64,000 bases of DNA from Micrococcales bacterium (GTDB lineage Bacteria > Actinomycetota > Actinomycetes > S36-B12 > UBA10799): assembly GCA_016719135.1 (NCBI GenBank), contig JADKAV010000021.1:1-64000 (forward strand), given 5' to 3'. Shown piece after piece: positions 53,874 to 62,684 of this stretch (its first letter is position 1; each line of letters opens with the position of its first letter). The notes below the pieces were generated by a model. The model saw only the letters and a program-made list of their open reading frames with translations. It ran no database searches and was not told the origin of the DNA. Made by a program: the position numbers and the translations under genes.

Positions 53874-55150
53874 ATGCCGGCGATCGTGCTCGTGGGCGCC
53901 CAGTGGGGCGACGGAGGGCAAGGGCAAGGCCACAGACATCCTCGGTGAGCGTGTCGACTACGTCGTGCGCTACCAGGGCAACAACGCCGGGCACACCGTT
54001 GTCATCGGCGACGAGAAGTACGCGTTGCACCTGTTGCCGTCAGGCATCTTGACGCCAGCTGTCCCGGTCATCGCCAACGGAGTTGTCATCGACCCGACCG
54101 TGCTCGAGCGGAGATGAAGGCCTGCAGGCCCGCGGGATCAGCACCGACCGTCTGGTGATCAGTTCCAACGCACATCATCGCGCCGTACCACGTGGAACTC
54201 GACAAGGTCGCGAACGGTTCGCCGGGAAGAAGAAGATCGGCACCACCGGCCGCGGTATCGGCCCGGCGTACGGCGACAAGATCGCCCGCATCGGGATCCG
54301 GGTGCAGGACCTGTTCGACGAGGAGGGTCTGCTGACCAAGGTCGCCGGCGCCTGTACACCACCGCAATCAGGTCCTGTTGAAGATCTTCAACCGCCGCGC
54401 GATCGACGTGGATCTGGTGTGCGAACAGTTGCTGAGCTTCGCGCCCCTGTTCGCTGAACATGTCCAGGACACCGGCCTATTGCTCAACGACGCCCTGGAC
54501 CAGGGCAAGCACATTCTGCTGGAGGGGTCGCAGGGCACGCTGCTGGATATTGACCACGGCACCTACCCGTTCGTCACATCGTCGAATCCGGCCCGGCGGT
54601 GCGTGCGCGGGCAGTGGCATCGGCCCCACCCGCATCTCCCGGGTCCTGGGAATCCTCCAAGGCCTACACGACACGGGTGGGGTGCCGGACCGTTCCGACG
54701 GAGTTGTTCGACGACGACGGCGAGCGGCTGCGCTCGGTCGGGGCGAGGTCGGCGTGACCACGGGCCGCGACCGCCGTTGCGGATGGTTCGACGGACCGAT
54801 CGCTCGTAATGCCAGCCGGATCAACGGGCTCACCGACATCTTCTTGACCAAACTCGACGTGCTCTCCGGGTGGGACCGCATCCCGGTGTGCGTGGCCTAC
54901 GAAGTCGACGGTCAGCGCTTTGACGACATCCCCCATGAACCAGCGCGACTTCGCCATCGCGAAACCGGTGTACGAGTACCTGCCGGGCTGGACGCAGGAC
55001 ATCAGCGTTGCCCGGGAGTTCGCGGACCTGCCACCGAACGCTCAGGCATACGTGCGGTTCCTCGAAGAACAGTCGCAGTGCCGCATCTCCGCGATCGGGG
55101 TCGGTCAGGACCGTGCCGAGACCATCGTGGTGCACGACCTCGTCGACTGA
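53874..55150 (+). CDS. purA: Adenylosuccinate synthetase (heavily frameshifted)
   Basis: Makes adenylosuccinate from IMP, Asp and GTP, the first step from IMP to AMP. ATG 53874, preceded by GGAGGGGAGGC as ribosome binding site. Read across shifts at about 53925, 54110, 54170, 54210, 54350, 54600, 54690, 54745 and 54940: GAQWGDGGKGK with one extra G (normally GDEGKGK), QGNNAGHTVV, KKIGTTGRGIGPAYGDK, LEGSQGTLLDIDHGTYPFVT and SQCRISAIGVGQDRAET. About 425 residues in all, normal size. It has the densest indels of any gene here. Confidence 0.93.
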
Positions 55151-55223
55151 ACGGATCAGGAGCCCCGAGGCCTGAAGCACCCATCCCTGGCAGACCGCCG
55201 CACACCCGCCTACCCTTGAGAGC

Positions 55224-56372
55224 GTGCGCGTATTGGTTGTAGGTTCCGGAGCCCGTGAACACGCCCTGGTCACATCTCTGCTCGCCGATCCGGCGATCAA
55301 CAAGGTGGTGGCCGCGCCTGGCAACGCAGGCATGGCGCAGCAGATCGAGACCCAGCCGCTGGACGTGTCCGACCCGGCAGCGGTGGCGACCCTGGGCCGC
55401 GGGTTCGACCTGGTGGTGATCGGTCCACAACTGGAAGGCAGTAAGGACTTCGCCAAACAGATCATGGTCTCCGCCGGCATCCCGACTGCGGAATCGGAAA
55501 CGGTGTCCGACGCCGAAGCGCTGACCAGAGCCCTCGATCGTTTCGGCGCCCCCTACGTGGTCAAGGATGACGGTCTGGCCGGCGGCAAAGGTGTGGTCGT
55601 CACTGACGACCGGGAAGCGGCACTGAAGCATGGCCGGGCATGTCTCGCAGCTGGCAGCCGGGTGCTTCTTGAGGAGTACCTCGACGGGCCCGAGGCCAGC
55701 GTCTTCTGCATCTGCGACGGCACAACCGTGGTCCCGCTGCTGCCGGCGCAGGACTTCAAGCGGGTGGGTGACGGCGACACCGGCCCGAACACCGGCGGCA
55801 TGGGCGCCTACTGCCCACTGCCATGGGCCGATCCAGATCTTGCGCAATGGACCGTTGAACACGTTGCCCAGCCGGCGCTGTACGAGATGGCCCGGCGAGG
55901 AACCGCCTATCAGGGCGTGCTGTACGTGGGCCTCGCGCTGACCAGCAAAGGACCGCGGGTCGTGGAGTTCAACGTCCGGTTCGGCGACCCCGAGACTCAG
56001 GCTGTGCTGGCACTGCTCGAGACGCCGTTGGGCGGGCTGCTTTCGGCGGCCGCCGCTGGAGACCTGGCAGACGTGCCGCCATTGAGCTGGCGAGACGGCG
56101 CCGCCGTGACGGTGGTGCTCGCGGCTGCCGGATACCCGCAGTCCCCCCGCACCGGCGACGTGATCCGCGGGGCCGACGCCCCCGGCGTCCTGCATGCCGG
56201 CACCGCCATGCGCGACGGGGAACTGGTGTCGTCCGGCGGCCGGGTTCTGAACGTGGTGGCCACTGGCCAGACGCTTGCCGACGCCCGCGAGCAGGCTTAC
56301 GCCACCGTGCGGCGGATCGAACTCGCCGATGGTCACTACCGCACCGACATCGCTCTGGAGGCCAGCCGATGA
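55224..56372 (+). CDS. purD: Phosphoribosylamine--glycine ligase with an internal segment missing
   Basis: GAR synthetase, step 2 of purine synthesis, ATP-grasp fold. GTG 55224 (RVLVVGSGAREHAL). ATP-grasp parts: YVVKDDGLAGGKGVVV, VLLEEYLDGPEASVF, DTGPNTGGMGAYCP and VVEFNVRFGDPETQAVL. 382 residues against about 420. VVIGPQ is followed directly by LEGSKDFAK, where other PurD proteins have about 27-30 residues (the PLVAGVxDxLRxxGIxxFGP region). The gap is in frame. It overlaps purB by 4 bases. Confidence 0.92.
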   Translation: MRVLVVGSGAREHALVTSLLADPAINKVVAAPGNAGMAQQIETQPLDVSDPAAVATLGRGFDLVVIGPQLEGSKDFAKQIMVSAGIPTAESETVSDAEALTRALDRFGAPYVVKDDGLAGGKGVVVTDDREAALKHGRACLAAGSRVLLEEYLDGPEASVFCICDGTTVVPLLPAQDFKRVGDGDTGPNTGGMGAYCPLPWADPDLAQWTVEHVAQPALYEMARRGTAYQGVLYVGLALTSKGPRVVEFNVRFGDPETQAVLALLETPLGGLLSAAAAGDLADVPPLSWRDGAAVTVVLAAAGYPQSPRTGDVIRGADAPGVLHAGTAMRDGELVSSGGRVLNVVATGQTLADAREQAYATVRRIELADGHYRTDIALEASR

Positions 56373-57781
56373 TCCCCAATGTGCTCGCCACCCGCTACGC
56401 GAGCCCGCAGATGACCGACATCTGGTCGGCCCGGAACAAGATCGTTGCCGAGCGCCAGCTGTGGCTCGCGGTTCTGCAGGCGCAGGCCGATCTCGGGGTG
56501 GAAGTGCCGGACGGCGTGCTCGAGGACTACCGTGCGGTCGTCGACCAGGTCGACCTCGCATCCATCGCGGCACGCGAGCGGATCACCCGCCACGACGTGA
56601 AGGCGCGCATCGACGAGTTCAGCGCCTTGGCCGGTCACGAGCACATCCACAAGGGCCTGACCAGCCGCGACCTGACCGAGAACGTCGAGCAGATGCAGGT
56701 CCGGCAGTCGTTGCTGCTGGTGCGCGACAAGACCGTGGCGCTACTTGCCCGGCTGGCCCGGCTGGCCGCCGAGCACGAGGATCTGGCGTTGACCGGCAGG
56801 TCGCACAACGTCGCCGCCCAGACGACGACTTTGGGCAAACGTTTCGCCAGTGCCGCCGACGAGTTGATGGTCGGATACGAGAGGTTGCGGCACTTGATCG
56901 CCGACTATCCCCTGCGTGGGATCAAGGGTCCGGTGGGCACCGCACAGGACATGCTGGACCTGCTCGACAGCGAGGACGCGTTGACCGAGCTCGAACGACG
57001 CGTCGCGGGTCACCTGGGCTTCGAACGGGTGCTCACTTCCGTCGGGCAGATCTACCCGAGGTCCCTGGACCACGACGTCGTCGGTGCGCTGGTCCAGTTG
57101 GCAGCAGCGCCGTCGAGTCTGGCGACCACCATCCGGCTGATGGCCGGGCATGATCTGGTGACCGAAGGATTCCAGGCCGGTCAGGTCGGCTCGAGCGCCA
57201 TGCCGCACAAGATGAACACGCGTTCCTGCGAGCGGGTCAACGGATTCATGGTGCTGCTGCGCGGATATCAGACCATGGCCGCGGACCTGGCTGGGTCGCA
57301 GTGGAACGAAGGCGACGTGTACTGCTCGGTGGTGCGCCGCGTTGTTCTGCCCGACGCGTTCTTCGCCTTCGACGGGATGCTCGAGACGATGCTGACCGTG
57401 CTCGATGAGTTCGGGGTCTTCGAGGCAGTCGTACAGCGGGAGTTGGACAAGTACCTGCCGTTCCTTGCGACGACGAAGATCCTCATGGCCGCCGTGCGCT
57501 CCGGGGTGGGCCGGGAGACCGCGCACGAGGTGATCAAGGAGAACGCGGTGGCCGCGGCTTTGGATATGCGGGCGACCGGTTGCGATCCGGGCGTGCTGCA
57601 GCGACTGGCAGAAGACCCGAGGCTGCCCTTGGATGCCGACGAGCTGGCCGCGCTCATGTCCGACCCACTGCAGTTCACGGGGGCCGCCGCCTCGCAGGTG
57701 CGAGAAGTCGGTCGACGGGTCGGCGAATTGGTCGGTGAGTATCCGCAGGCCGCGGCCTACGTGCCGGGTGCGATCCTGTAG
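56369..57781 (+). CDS. purB: Adenylosuccinate lyase
   Basis: Fumarase-superfamily lyase acting on SAICAR and adenylosuccinate. 470 residues, intact. ATG 56369 overlaps the purD stop. Signatures: HKGLTSRDLTENVEQMQ, LTGRSHNVAAQTTTLGKRF, GIKGPVGTAQDM and the catalytic serine loop GSSAMPHKMNTRSCERVNGF. Its 3' end overlaps the 3' end of the opposite-strand PAP2 gene by 25 bases. Confidence 0.96.
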   Translation: MIPNVLATRYASPQMTDIWSARNKIVAERQLWLAVLQAQADLGVEVPDGVLEDYRAVVDQVDLASIAARERITRHDVKARIDEFSALAGHEHIHKGLTSRDLTENVEQMQVRQSLLLVRDKTVALLARLARLAAEHEDLALTGRSHNVAAQTTTLGKRFASAADELMVGYERLRHLIADYPLRGIKGPVGTAQDMLDLLDSEDALTELERRVAGHLGFERVLTSVGQIYPRSLDHDVVGALVQLAAAPSSLATTIRLMAGHDLVTEGFQAGQVGSSAMPHKMNTRSCERVNGFMVLLRGYQTMAADLAGSQWNEGDVYCSVVRRVVLPDAFFAFDGMLETMLTVLDEFGVFEAVVQRELDKYLPFLATTKILMAAVRSGVGRETAHEVIKENAVAAALDMRATGCDPGVLQRLAEDPRLPLDADELAALMSDPLQFTGAAASQVREVGRRVGELVGEYPQAAAYVPGAIL

Positions 57782-58431
57782 CGCCGCCACAGCAACAACG
57801 CCGTCACGGTGAGCACCCAGGCGCTGGCGTAGAGCCACCCACCGAGCACGTCCGTGGGCCAGTGCACGCCGAAGACGACTCGGCTGGGGCCCATCAACAC
57901 GCCGAAGGCGATCAGCGCAACGCCGACGATCCGGTTCCAGGGTCCGCGCAGCAGGTACAGCGCGACGATGCCGAACACCACCCACCCGTAGATGCCGGCC
58001 ATGGTGTGACCGCTGGGGAACGAGAAGCTGTCAGGGGCTTCGAACGGATCCGGCCACACCGGCCGTTGCCGATCGATGGTGCGCTTGACCACCTGCGAGA
58101 TGACCAAGCCACCTATTCCGCACGCTGCCACCCACAACGCCCACCACCGATGGTTGCGCAATAGCACCAGGACCACGACCACGGTGATCGGGAAGAGCAC
58201 GGCTCCGCTTCCCATCAAGGCGAACATTCTGGCCAGTGAAACGGCCCAAGGGTTATCCAGAGCCCATGCGTGGACCGGGTCGGCGATGCCGGTGTCGATC
58301 GCGGGTGGCCCGGACGCGTTCGCGATCGCTATTGTCAGCGCGATCGCAGCGGCCCACAGTGCGGCCGCAGTGCCAGCGAGCAGGGGAATCCGGTTCCGGT
58401 GAGTGTCGATGCGGACAAGCCTGCCAGTCAC
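57757..58431 (-). CDS. PAP2-family phosphatase, membrane-bound
   Basis: Type 2 phosphatidic-acid or undecaprenyl-diphosphate phosphatase-like membrane protein of about 224 residues from GTG 58431. The three acid-phosphatase motifs are present: KRTIDRQRP, FPSGHT, and SRVVFGVHWPTDVLGG. Six helices alternate with these, starting LLAGTAAALWAAAIALTIAI. It is transcribed away from purC, with palindrome copy D between the two. Confidence 0.9.
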   Translation of the reverse strand: MTGRLVRIDTHRNRIPLLAGTAAALWAAAIALTIAIANASGPPAIDTGIADPVHAWALDNPWAVSLARMFALMGSGAVLFPITVVVVLVLLRNHRWWALWVAACGIGGLVISQVVKRTIDRQRPVWPDPFEAPDSFSFPSGHTMAGIYGWVVFGIVALYLLRGPWNRIVGVALIAFGVLMGPSRVVFGVHWPTDVLGGWLYASAWVLTVTALLLWRRYRIAPGT

Positions 58432-58528
58432 GACTTGGCAGCGTCCAACCGCCGGGTATTGGAGCAGGTGAACGGCCGCCCCCGCGCTGTGGCGCAGTGC
58501 GGTGCCCGGCGAGCAGTCCGGCCCGGGG

Positions 58529-58644
58529 CAGGCGTTGGAGTCATGTACGGGCGTTGGACAACCGCACGTCCGTTGGAGTTGCGCGGTCCGTGGATCTCCA
58601 ACGTGTGTACCGATCTCCAACGTGTGTACCCAACTCTCACGGCT
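58529..58644 (+). repeat. Long-palindrome element, copy D
   Basis: 116 bp, same orientation as A and B. Begins CAGGCGTTGGAGTCATGTAC, ends CAACTCTCACGGCTG. Inner CGTTGGAG/CTCCAACG and middle CGTTGGA/TCCAACG stems are conserved. It lies in the 471-bp gap 58432-58902 between divergent PAP2 and purC; apart from the remnant at 58679, nothing else was seen in that gap. Confidence 0.88.
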
Positions 58645-58678
58645 GTGGGCCGGTGCGCGGGCGCAGTCCACCCCGGCG

Positions 58679-58692
58679 CAGGCATTGGGGTT
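58679..58692 (+). repeat. Remnant of a second palindrome copy
   Basis: CAGGCATTGGGGTT matches the left terminus CAGGCGTTGGAGTT at 12 of 14 bases and is preceded by CCCCGGCG, like the CCCTGGCG before copies A and B. It is offset 150 bp from copy D, close to the 140 bp between A and B, so D was probably once a tandem pair too. The rest of the copy is gone. Confidence 0.5.
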
Positions 58693-58902
58693 AAGGCAGC
58701 CGTGGAGGCGACCACCCCCAGAAAAACCGAGTTCCACGCATCAGAAGGCGACCGTCAGGCTGTCGAGACTCCCCGCTTTCTCAATCACGAGCCAGGGGGC
58801 AGCCCAGAACGCACGTATCCCAAAAACCGCCTTGTCTGTCTTGGCAGGCCCGCAAGCCGGTCACGTTCGCCGACCCACGGCCGGCCCCGCTAGCGTGGGA
58901 CG

Positions 58903-59778
58903 GTGGCAGCAGATCCGATCCCGGGCTGGACCCATGTCTATTCCGGGAAAGTCCGTGACCTCTACGCCGATGACGGGCGGCTGCTGTTCGTGGCCTCCGA
59001 CCGCATCAGCGCCTACGACTGGGTTCTGCCGACACCCATCCCCGACAAGGGCCGGATCCTGACGGCGATGTCGTTGTGGTGGTTCGAGCGGCTGGCCGGC
59101 ATCGTCGACAACCATGTGATCAGCGCCGACGTGCCGCAGCAGGTCGCCGGTCGTGCGGTGGTGTGCGAACGCCTGCAGATGCTGCCCGTTGAGTGTGTTG
59201 TGCGCGGTTACCTCAGTGGTTCGGGATGGGTCGACTATCAGGCCGATGGCGCCGTGTGCGGCGTCAAACTGCCCGACGGCCTGCAGGAGTCGCAGCGGCT
59301 TCCCGAGCCGATCTTCACCCCTGCGACAAAAGCGGCGATCGGCGATCACGACCAGAACATCGACTTCGGCGCAGTGGTGGATCTGGTCGGCGAAGATGTC
59401 GCCGAGCGGCTTCGCCATCTTTCGGTGCAGGTCTACACGTTTGCGCACGAGGTTGCAGCCAGCAGAGGGCTGATCCTGGCGGACACCAAGTTCGAGTTCG
59501 GGGTTCGCGGTGACGGCAGAATCGTGCTGGCCGACGAGGTGCTGACGCCGGATTCCTCACGTTTCTGGGATACATCCTCCTGGTCTCCCGGGGCCGCCCC
59601 GCCCAGTTTCGACAAACAATTCGTCCGGGACTGGCTGCGACTGGAATCGGGGTGGGACCCCTCCTCGGAGCAGGCGCCGCCCCCGCTTCCCGACGACGTG
59701 GTGCGGCAGACCCGCGGCAAGTATGTGCAAGCGTTCGAAATACTCACGGGGCAGAAGTTCGAGGGGGAGCAGCGATGA
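58903..59778 (+). CDS. purC: Phosphoribosylaminoimidazole-succinocarboxamide synthase
   Basis: SAICAR synthetase, joining CAIR and Asp. 291 residues from GTG 58903, preceded by GGGACG. Motifs: HVYSGKVRDLYADDGRLLFV, ISAYDWVLPTPIPDKGRIL, CVVRGYLSGSGWVDYQ and ILADTKFEFGV. The frame is intact. Its stop overlaps the galE start (ATGA). Its product goes on to PurB, encoded 1.1 kb upstream. Confidence 0.95.
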   Translation: MAADPIPGWTHVYSGKVRDLYADDGRLLFVASDRISAYDWVLPTPIPDKGRILTAMSLWWFERLAGIVDNHVISADVPQQVAGRAVVCERLQMLPVECVVRGYLSGSGWVDYQADGAVCGVKLPDGLQESQRLPEPIFTPATKAAIGDHDQNIDFGAVVDLVGEDVAERLRHLSVQVYTFAHEVAASRGLILADTKFEFGVRGDGRIVLADEVLTPDSSRFWDTSSWSPGAAPPSFDKQFVRDWLRLESGWDPSSEQAPPPLPDDVVRQTRGKYVQAFEILTGQKFEGEQR

Positions 59779-60748
59779 CGACGTGGATGCTGACCGGAGG
59801 TGCCGGCTACATCGGCGCCCACGTGCTGCGGGCGCTGCAGGCCAGCGGCCGCGAGGTGGTGGTGCTCGACGATCTGTCCACCGGGGTGGCAGCGAAAGTG
59901 CCCGACGGAGTGCCGTTGTTGAGGGCCAATGTCGGGGACCGGATGACGGTCGGCGCGGCGTTGCGCGACTTCGACGTGACGGGCGTGGTCCACCTGGCGG
60001 CCAAGAAGGCCGTTGGCGAGTCGGTGGAGCAGCCTGAGTTCTACTACCGCGAGAACGTCGACGGGATGTTGTCGCTGTTGGAGGCCATGGCGGATGCGGG
60101 CACAAGCGCCCTGGTCTATTCCTCGTCGGCAGCGGTCTATGGCAACCCCAGCGAGGAGTTCGTCAGCGAGAATGCACCGCTGATTCCCGAGTCCCCGTAC
60201 GGCCAGACCAAGGTGATCGGCGAGTGGATGACCCGCAACAGCGCCGTCAACCGGGACCTGTCGTGGACGGCTTTGCGGTACTTCAACGTCGCGGGGGCCG
60301 CGAGTCCGGAACTCGGCGACACCAGCGTGTTCAACCTGATCCCCATGGTCTTTCGTGCCCTGGCCGAGGACCGCCGCCCGCAGGTGTTCGGCGATGATTA
60401 CCCGACTCCGGACGGCTCCTGCATCCGCGACTACATCCACGTGGCCGACCTCGCGGACGCCCATGTTGCGGCCGCAGCGGCATGTGTGAGCGGCCCGGGG
60501 TCGGCGAGGCCTACAACGTCGGTCGGGGGCAGGGAGTGTCCGTCTTCGAAGTCATGACCGTCATCAGCGAGGTCGTCGGCTTCGACGTCAATGCCGAGGT
60601 GGGTGCGCGGCGTGCCGGCGATCCGGCGCAGTTGGTGGCGTGCGCGGAAAAGATCAACAACGACCTGGGATGGTCGGCCAAATACGACCTGCGCGAGATG
60701 GTCACCAGCGCCTGGGCGGCCTGGAATCAGCCCGAGCGGAATCCGTGA
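59775..60748 (+). CDS. galE: UDP-glucose 4-epimerase family protein (one frameshift)
   Basis: Extended SDR of 324 residues with GGAGYIGAH near the start, VVHLAAKKAVGESVEQP, SSSAAVYGNPSEE, the catalytic SPYGQTKVIGEW (Tyr-x3-Lys), LRYFNVAGAASPELGD and SCIRDYIHVADLADAH. One indel near 60495. The coupling to purC is unusual for sugar metabolism and may only be positional. It could act on UDP-glucose or a related nucleotide sugar. Confidence 0.88.
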
Positions 60749-60787
60749 ACCGGCCACGCGTCGTCACCAGTTCGTAGACTCAGCACC

Positions 60788-62149
60788 ATGTGGCACGCGC
60801 TGAAGTCGGCTGGGACGCTCGATGACCGCATCCAGCGCGGGCTGGACGCGCGCAACCGTGTCCCGCACGACGCCCACGCCGACCTCTACCGGTCCCAGGT
60901 GCGCCCCGATCCACTGCGCCTGGTGCTCGAGCAGGACCAGGGCCGACTGCCTTCGTTGATCCCCCTGCGGCGCCAGCGGATGTCCGCCGACGTGCACCAG
61001 TACTTCCGCGGCAGCGACGTGGTGATGGCAGCGGATCTTGCGGTGACGCCGGTGTCGGAGATCAACGTGCAGGCCAGCGGTGACGTGGACGTCCTGAGCT
61101 TCGGCTACTACCTGCCTCCGGACGGGGCGCCGGTGTTCGACGTCGGTTACTTCGACGAAACCCTGCGGGCGCCCTGGGAGTGGGACGTCAAGCGGATGGC
61201 CGCCAGCATGGCCGTCGCGGTGGGGGCACGGGGCGGAGCGGCCAAGGACCAGCGAGTGGTTGCGCGGGCTGCGGTCGAAGGCTACCGGCGAGGAATGGCG
61301 TGGGCGGCCGGGCAGGACCGGCTGAACCTGTGGTTCGCGCGCATCCCGCAGGCCGAGGTGGATCGGGCGATCGACAAGCCCAGCAAGAAACGCCGTGATC
61401 TGGCGTTCGCCGAAGAGGACCTGCTCTACGACGATATGACCATCGAGGTCGACGGCAACTGCCTGCTGCGGCACACACCACCGATCTATGGGCTGACCGA
61501 ATGGCTCAGCGAGGCCGACGCGGTGCGGGTTCACGACGGCATGGTCGCGATCATGAGTGGTTACGCCACCTCCGTGTCACCCGAGGTGCAGCAGATGCTC
61601 AGCGAGTATCGGATCTCCGACATCGCGATGCTCGCGCGCGGCGTGTCCGATGTCGGTTTGCGTTCATTCATCGTCCTGCTGCAGGGCACACGTCGGCAGG
61701 AGCGCTTCGCGTTGCAGGTGAAGGAGGCCCGGCAATCGGTGCTGCATCCATACGTCCTTCCCGAATTCCGGCACCGCGGCAATCAGGCCCGCCGGATAGC
61801 GATGGGCCAGGCCCTGATCCAGTCGCAGCCCGATCCGTTGCTGGGCTACAGCCGCTGGCAGGACCGCGATTACTGTGTGAGCCAGTTGCGGCCGGTGGTC
61901 AGCGGTTACCTGCGGATGAATCAACCGAACCTGCCGCGGTTCGCCCGCCTGTGCGGGTTCACCCTCGCGCGGTCCCACGCCGTGACCGGCGATCGGATCG
62001 CCATCGATGCGTACCTCGGGGACTCGGACTCGTTCGTCAAGGCTGTGTCACGCTATGCGGTCCGTTACGCGGAGGTGGCAGAAGCGGACTACACGCAGTT
62101 CGCGAAGTTCGTGGCGGACGAACAGGTGCAGATACCGCCAGACGACTGA
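60788..62149 (+). CDS. DUF2252 family protein with altered active-site motifs
   Basis: 453 residues, intact, from ATG 60788. The family fold is clear (ADLYRSQVRPDPLRLVLEQD, PWEWDVKRMAASMAVAVGA, FALQVKEARQSVLHPY). Members normally carry GDAHxxNFG and DINDFDE, which resemble the catalytic loop and metal site of aminoglycoside-kinase-like enzymes. Here these read GDVDVLSFG and DVGYFDE, losing the His and both Asn. The product may be a pseudoenzyme. The family has no assigned function. It sits between galE and purS. Confidence 0.8.
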   Translation: MWHALKSAGTLDDRIQRGLDARNRVPHDAHADLYRSQVRPDPLRLVLEQDQGRLPSLIPLRRQRMSADVHQYFRGSDVVMAADLAVTPVSEINVQASGDVDVLSFGYYLPPDGAPVFDVGYFDETLRAPWEWDVKRMAASMAVAVGARGGAAKDQRVVARAAVEGYRRGMAWAAGQDRLNLWFARIPQAEVDRAIDKPSKKRRDLAFAEEDLLYDDMTIEVDGNCLLRHTPPIYGLTEWLSEADAVRVHDGMVAIMSGYATSVSPEVQQMLSEYRISDIAMLARGVSDVGLRSFIVLLQGTRRQERFALQVKEARQSVLHPYVLPEFRHRGNQARRIAMGQALIQSQPDPLLGYSRWQDRDYCVSQLRPVVSGYLRMNQPNLPRFARLCGFTLARSHAVTGDRIAIDAYLGDSDSFVKAVSRYAVRYAEVAEADYTQFAKFVADEQVQIPPDD

Positions 62150-62199
62150 GCCGGCCCCCGTTTCCGCCGGTCTAGATCCGCACGGCCTAGAGTGAACTC

Positions 62200-62442
62200 G
62201 TGCCACGAATCATCGTCGAAGTGATGCCCAAGGCCGAACTGCTCGACCCGCAGGGACAGGCCGTGCAGGCTGCCCTCGGCCGGCTCGGCGTGGACGGGGT
62301 CGTGTCGGTCCGGCAGGGCAAACGCTTCGAGATCGAGGTGGAGGGCCAGCTCAGCGAGCAGCGCATGATCGAACTCGAACACGTCGCGGAGACGTTGCTC
62401 GCCAACCCGGTGATCGAGAACCACCAGCTCACCGTCGAGTAG
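62200..62442 (+). CDS. purS: Phosphoribosylformylglycinamidine synthase subunit PurS
   Basis: Small 80-residue bridging subunit of the three-part FGAM synthetase (PurL-PurQ-PurS), which transfers ammonia from PurQ to PurL. GTG 62200; MPRIIVEVMPKAELLDPQGQ and GVVSVRQGKRFEIEVEG are typical. PurQ and PurL, which usually follow directly, do not: a hairpin and a monooxygenase gene come next. Confidence 0.92.
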   Translation: MPRIIVEVMPKAELLDPQGQAVQAALGRLGVDGVVSVRQGKRFEIEVEGQLSEQRMIELEHVAETLLANPVIENHQLTVE

Positions 62443-62449
62443 TCGCTGG

Positions 62450-62480
62450 GGAGAGCAGCGGTGACTGCTGTTCTCCTTTC
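62450..62480 (+). terminator. Hairpin downstream of purS
   Basis: GGAGAGCAG (62450-62458) pairs with CTGTTCTCC (62468-62476) with one wobble, loop of 9 bases, followed by TTTC. It starts 7 bases after the purS stop, the usual place for an intrinsic terminator, although the T-run is short. Confidence 0.6.
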
Positions 62481-62617
62481 GGTGAAGAAACGACCCAGCA
62501 CTGGTTGGCTCCTCACCCAAACCCCACCCCGGATTCCTAGGGTTTTCGCTGCCGCATCGCGTGTGGTGGAGGTCACACGGCCGTGACGTTTCCCGCAATC
62601 GCTGCCCGGGAATCTTG

Positions 62618-62654
62618 TGAGTGTCCGGCTCCGTTTGGGGGAGCCGGACACTCA
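62618..62654 (+). promoter_or_regulatory. Perfect 15-bp hairpin in the leader of the monooxygenase gene
   Basis: TGAGTGTCCGGCTCC (62618-62632) and GGAGCCGGACACTCA (62640-62654) are fully complementary with a 7-base loop GTTTGGG. It lies 30 bases before ATG 62685 and just before a C-run. Without a T-tract it is a poor terminator; it may be an operator, an attenuator or an mRNA-stabilising leader. Confidence 0.6.
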
Positions 62655-62684
62655 TAAACCCCCCTGTTCCGAAAGGACCTTCGC

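Noticed and set aside
53874..55150. purA as a true pseudogene
   Set aside because: All conserved blocks are present and the indels resemble those in many other essential genes, which points to consensus errors.
55151..55223. Purine riboswitch upstream of purD, or in other pur leaders
   Set aside because: The gaps are short and show none of the conserved aptamer core sequence.
42992..58692. Palindromes as insertion-sequence remnants or MITEs with target-site duplications
   Set aside because: I compared flanks of copies A, C and D and found no matching direct duplications, and there is no transposase in the window.
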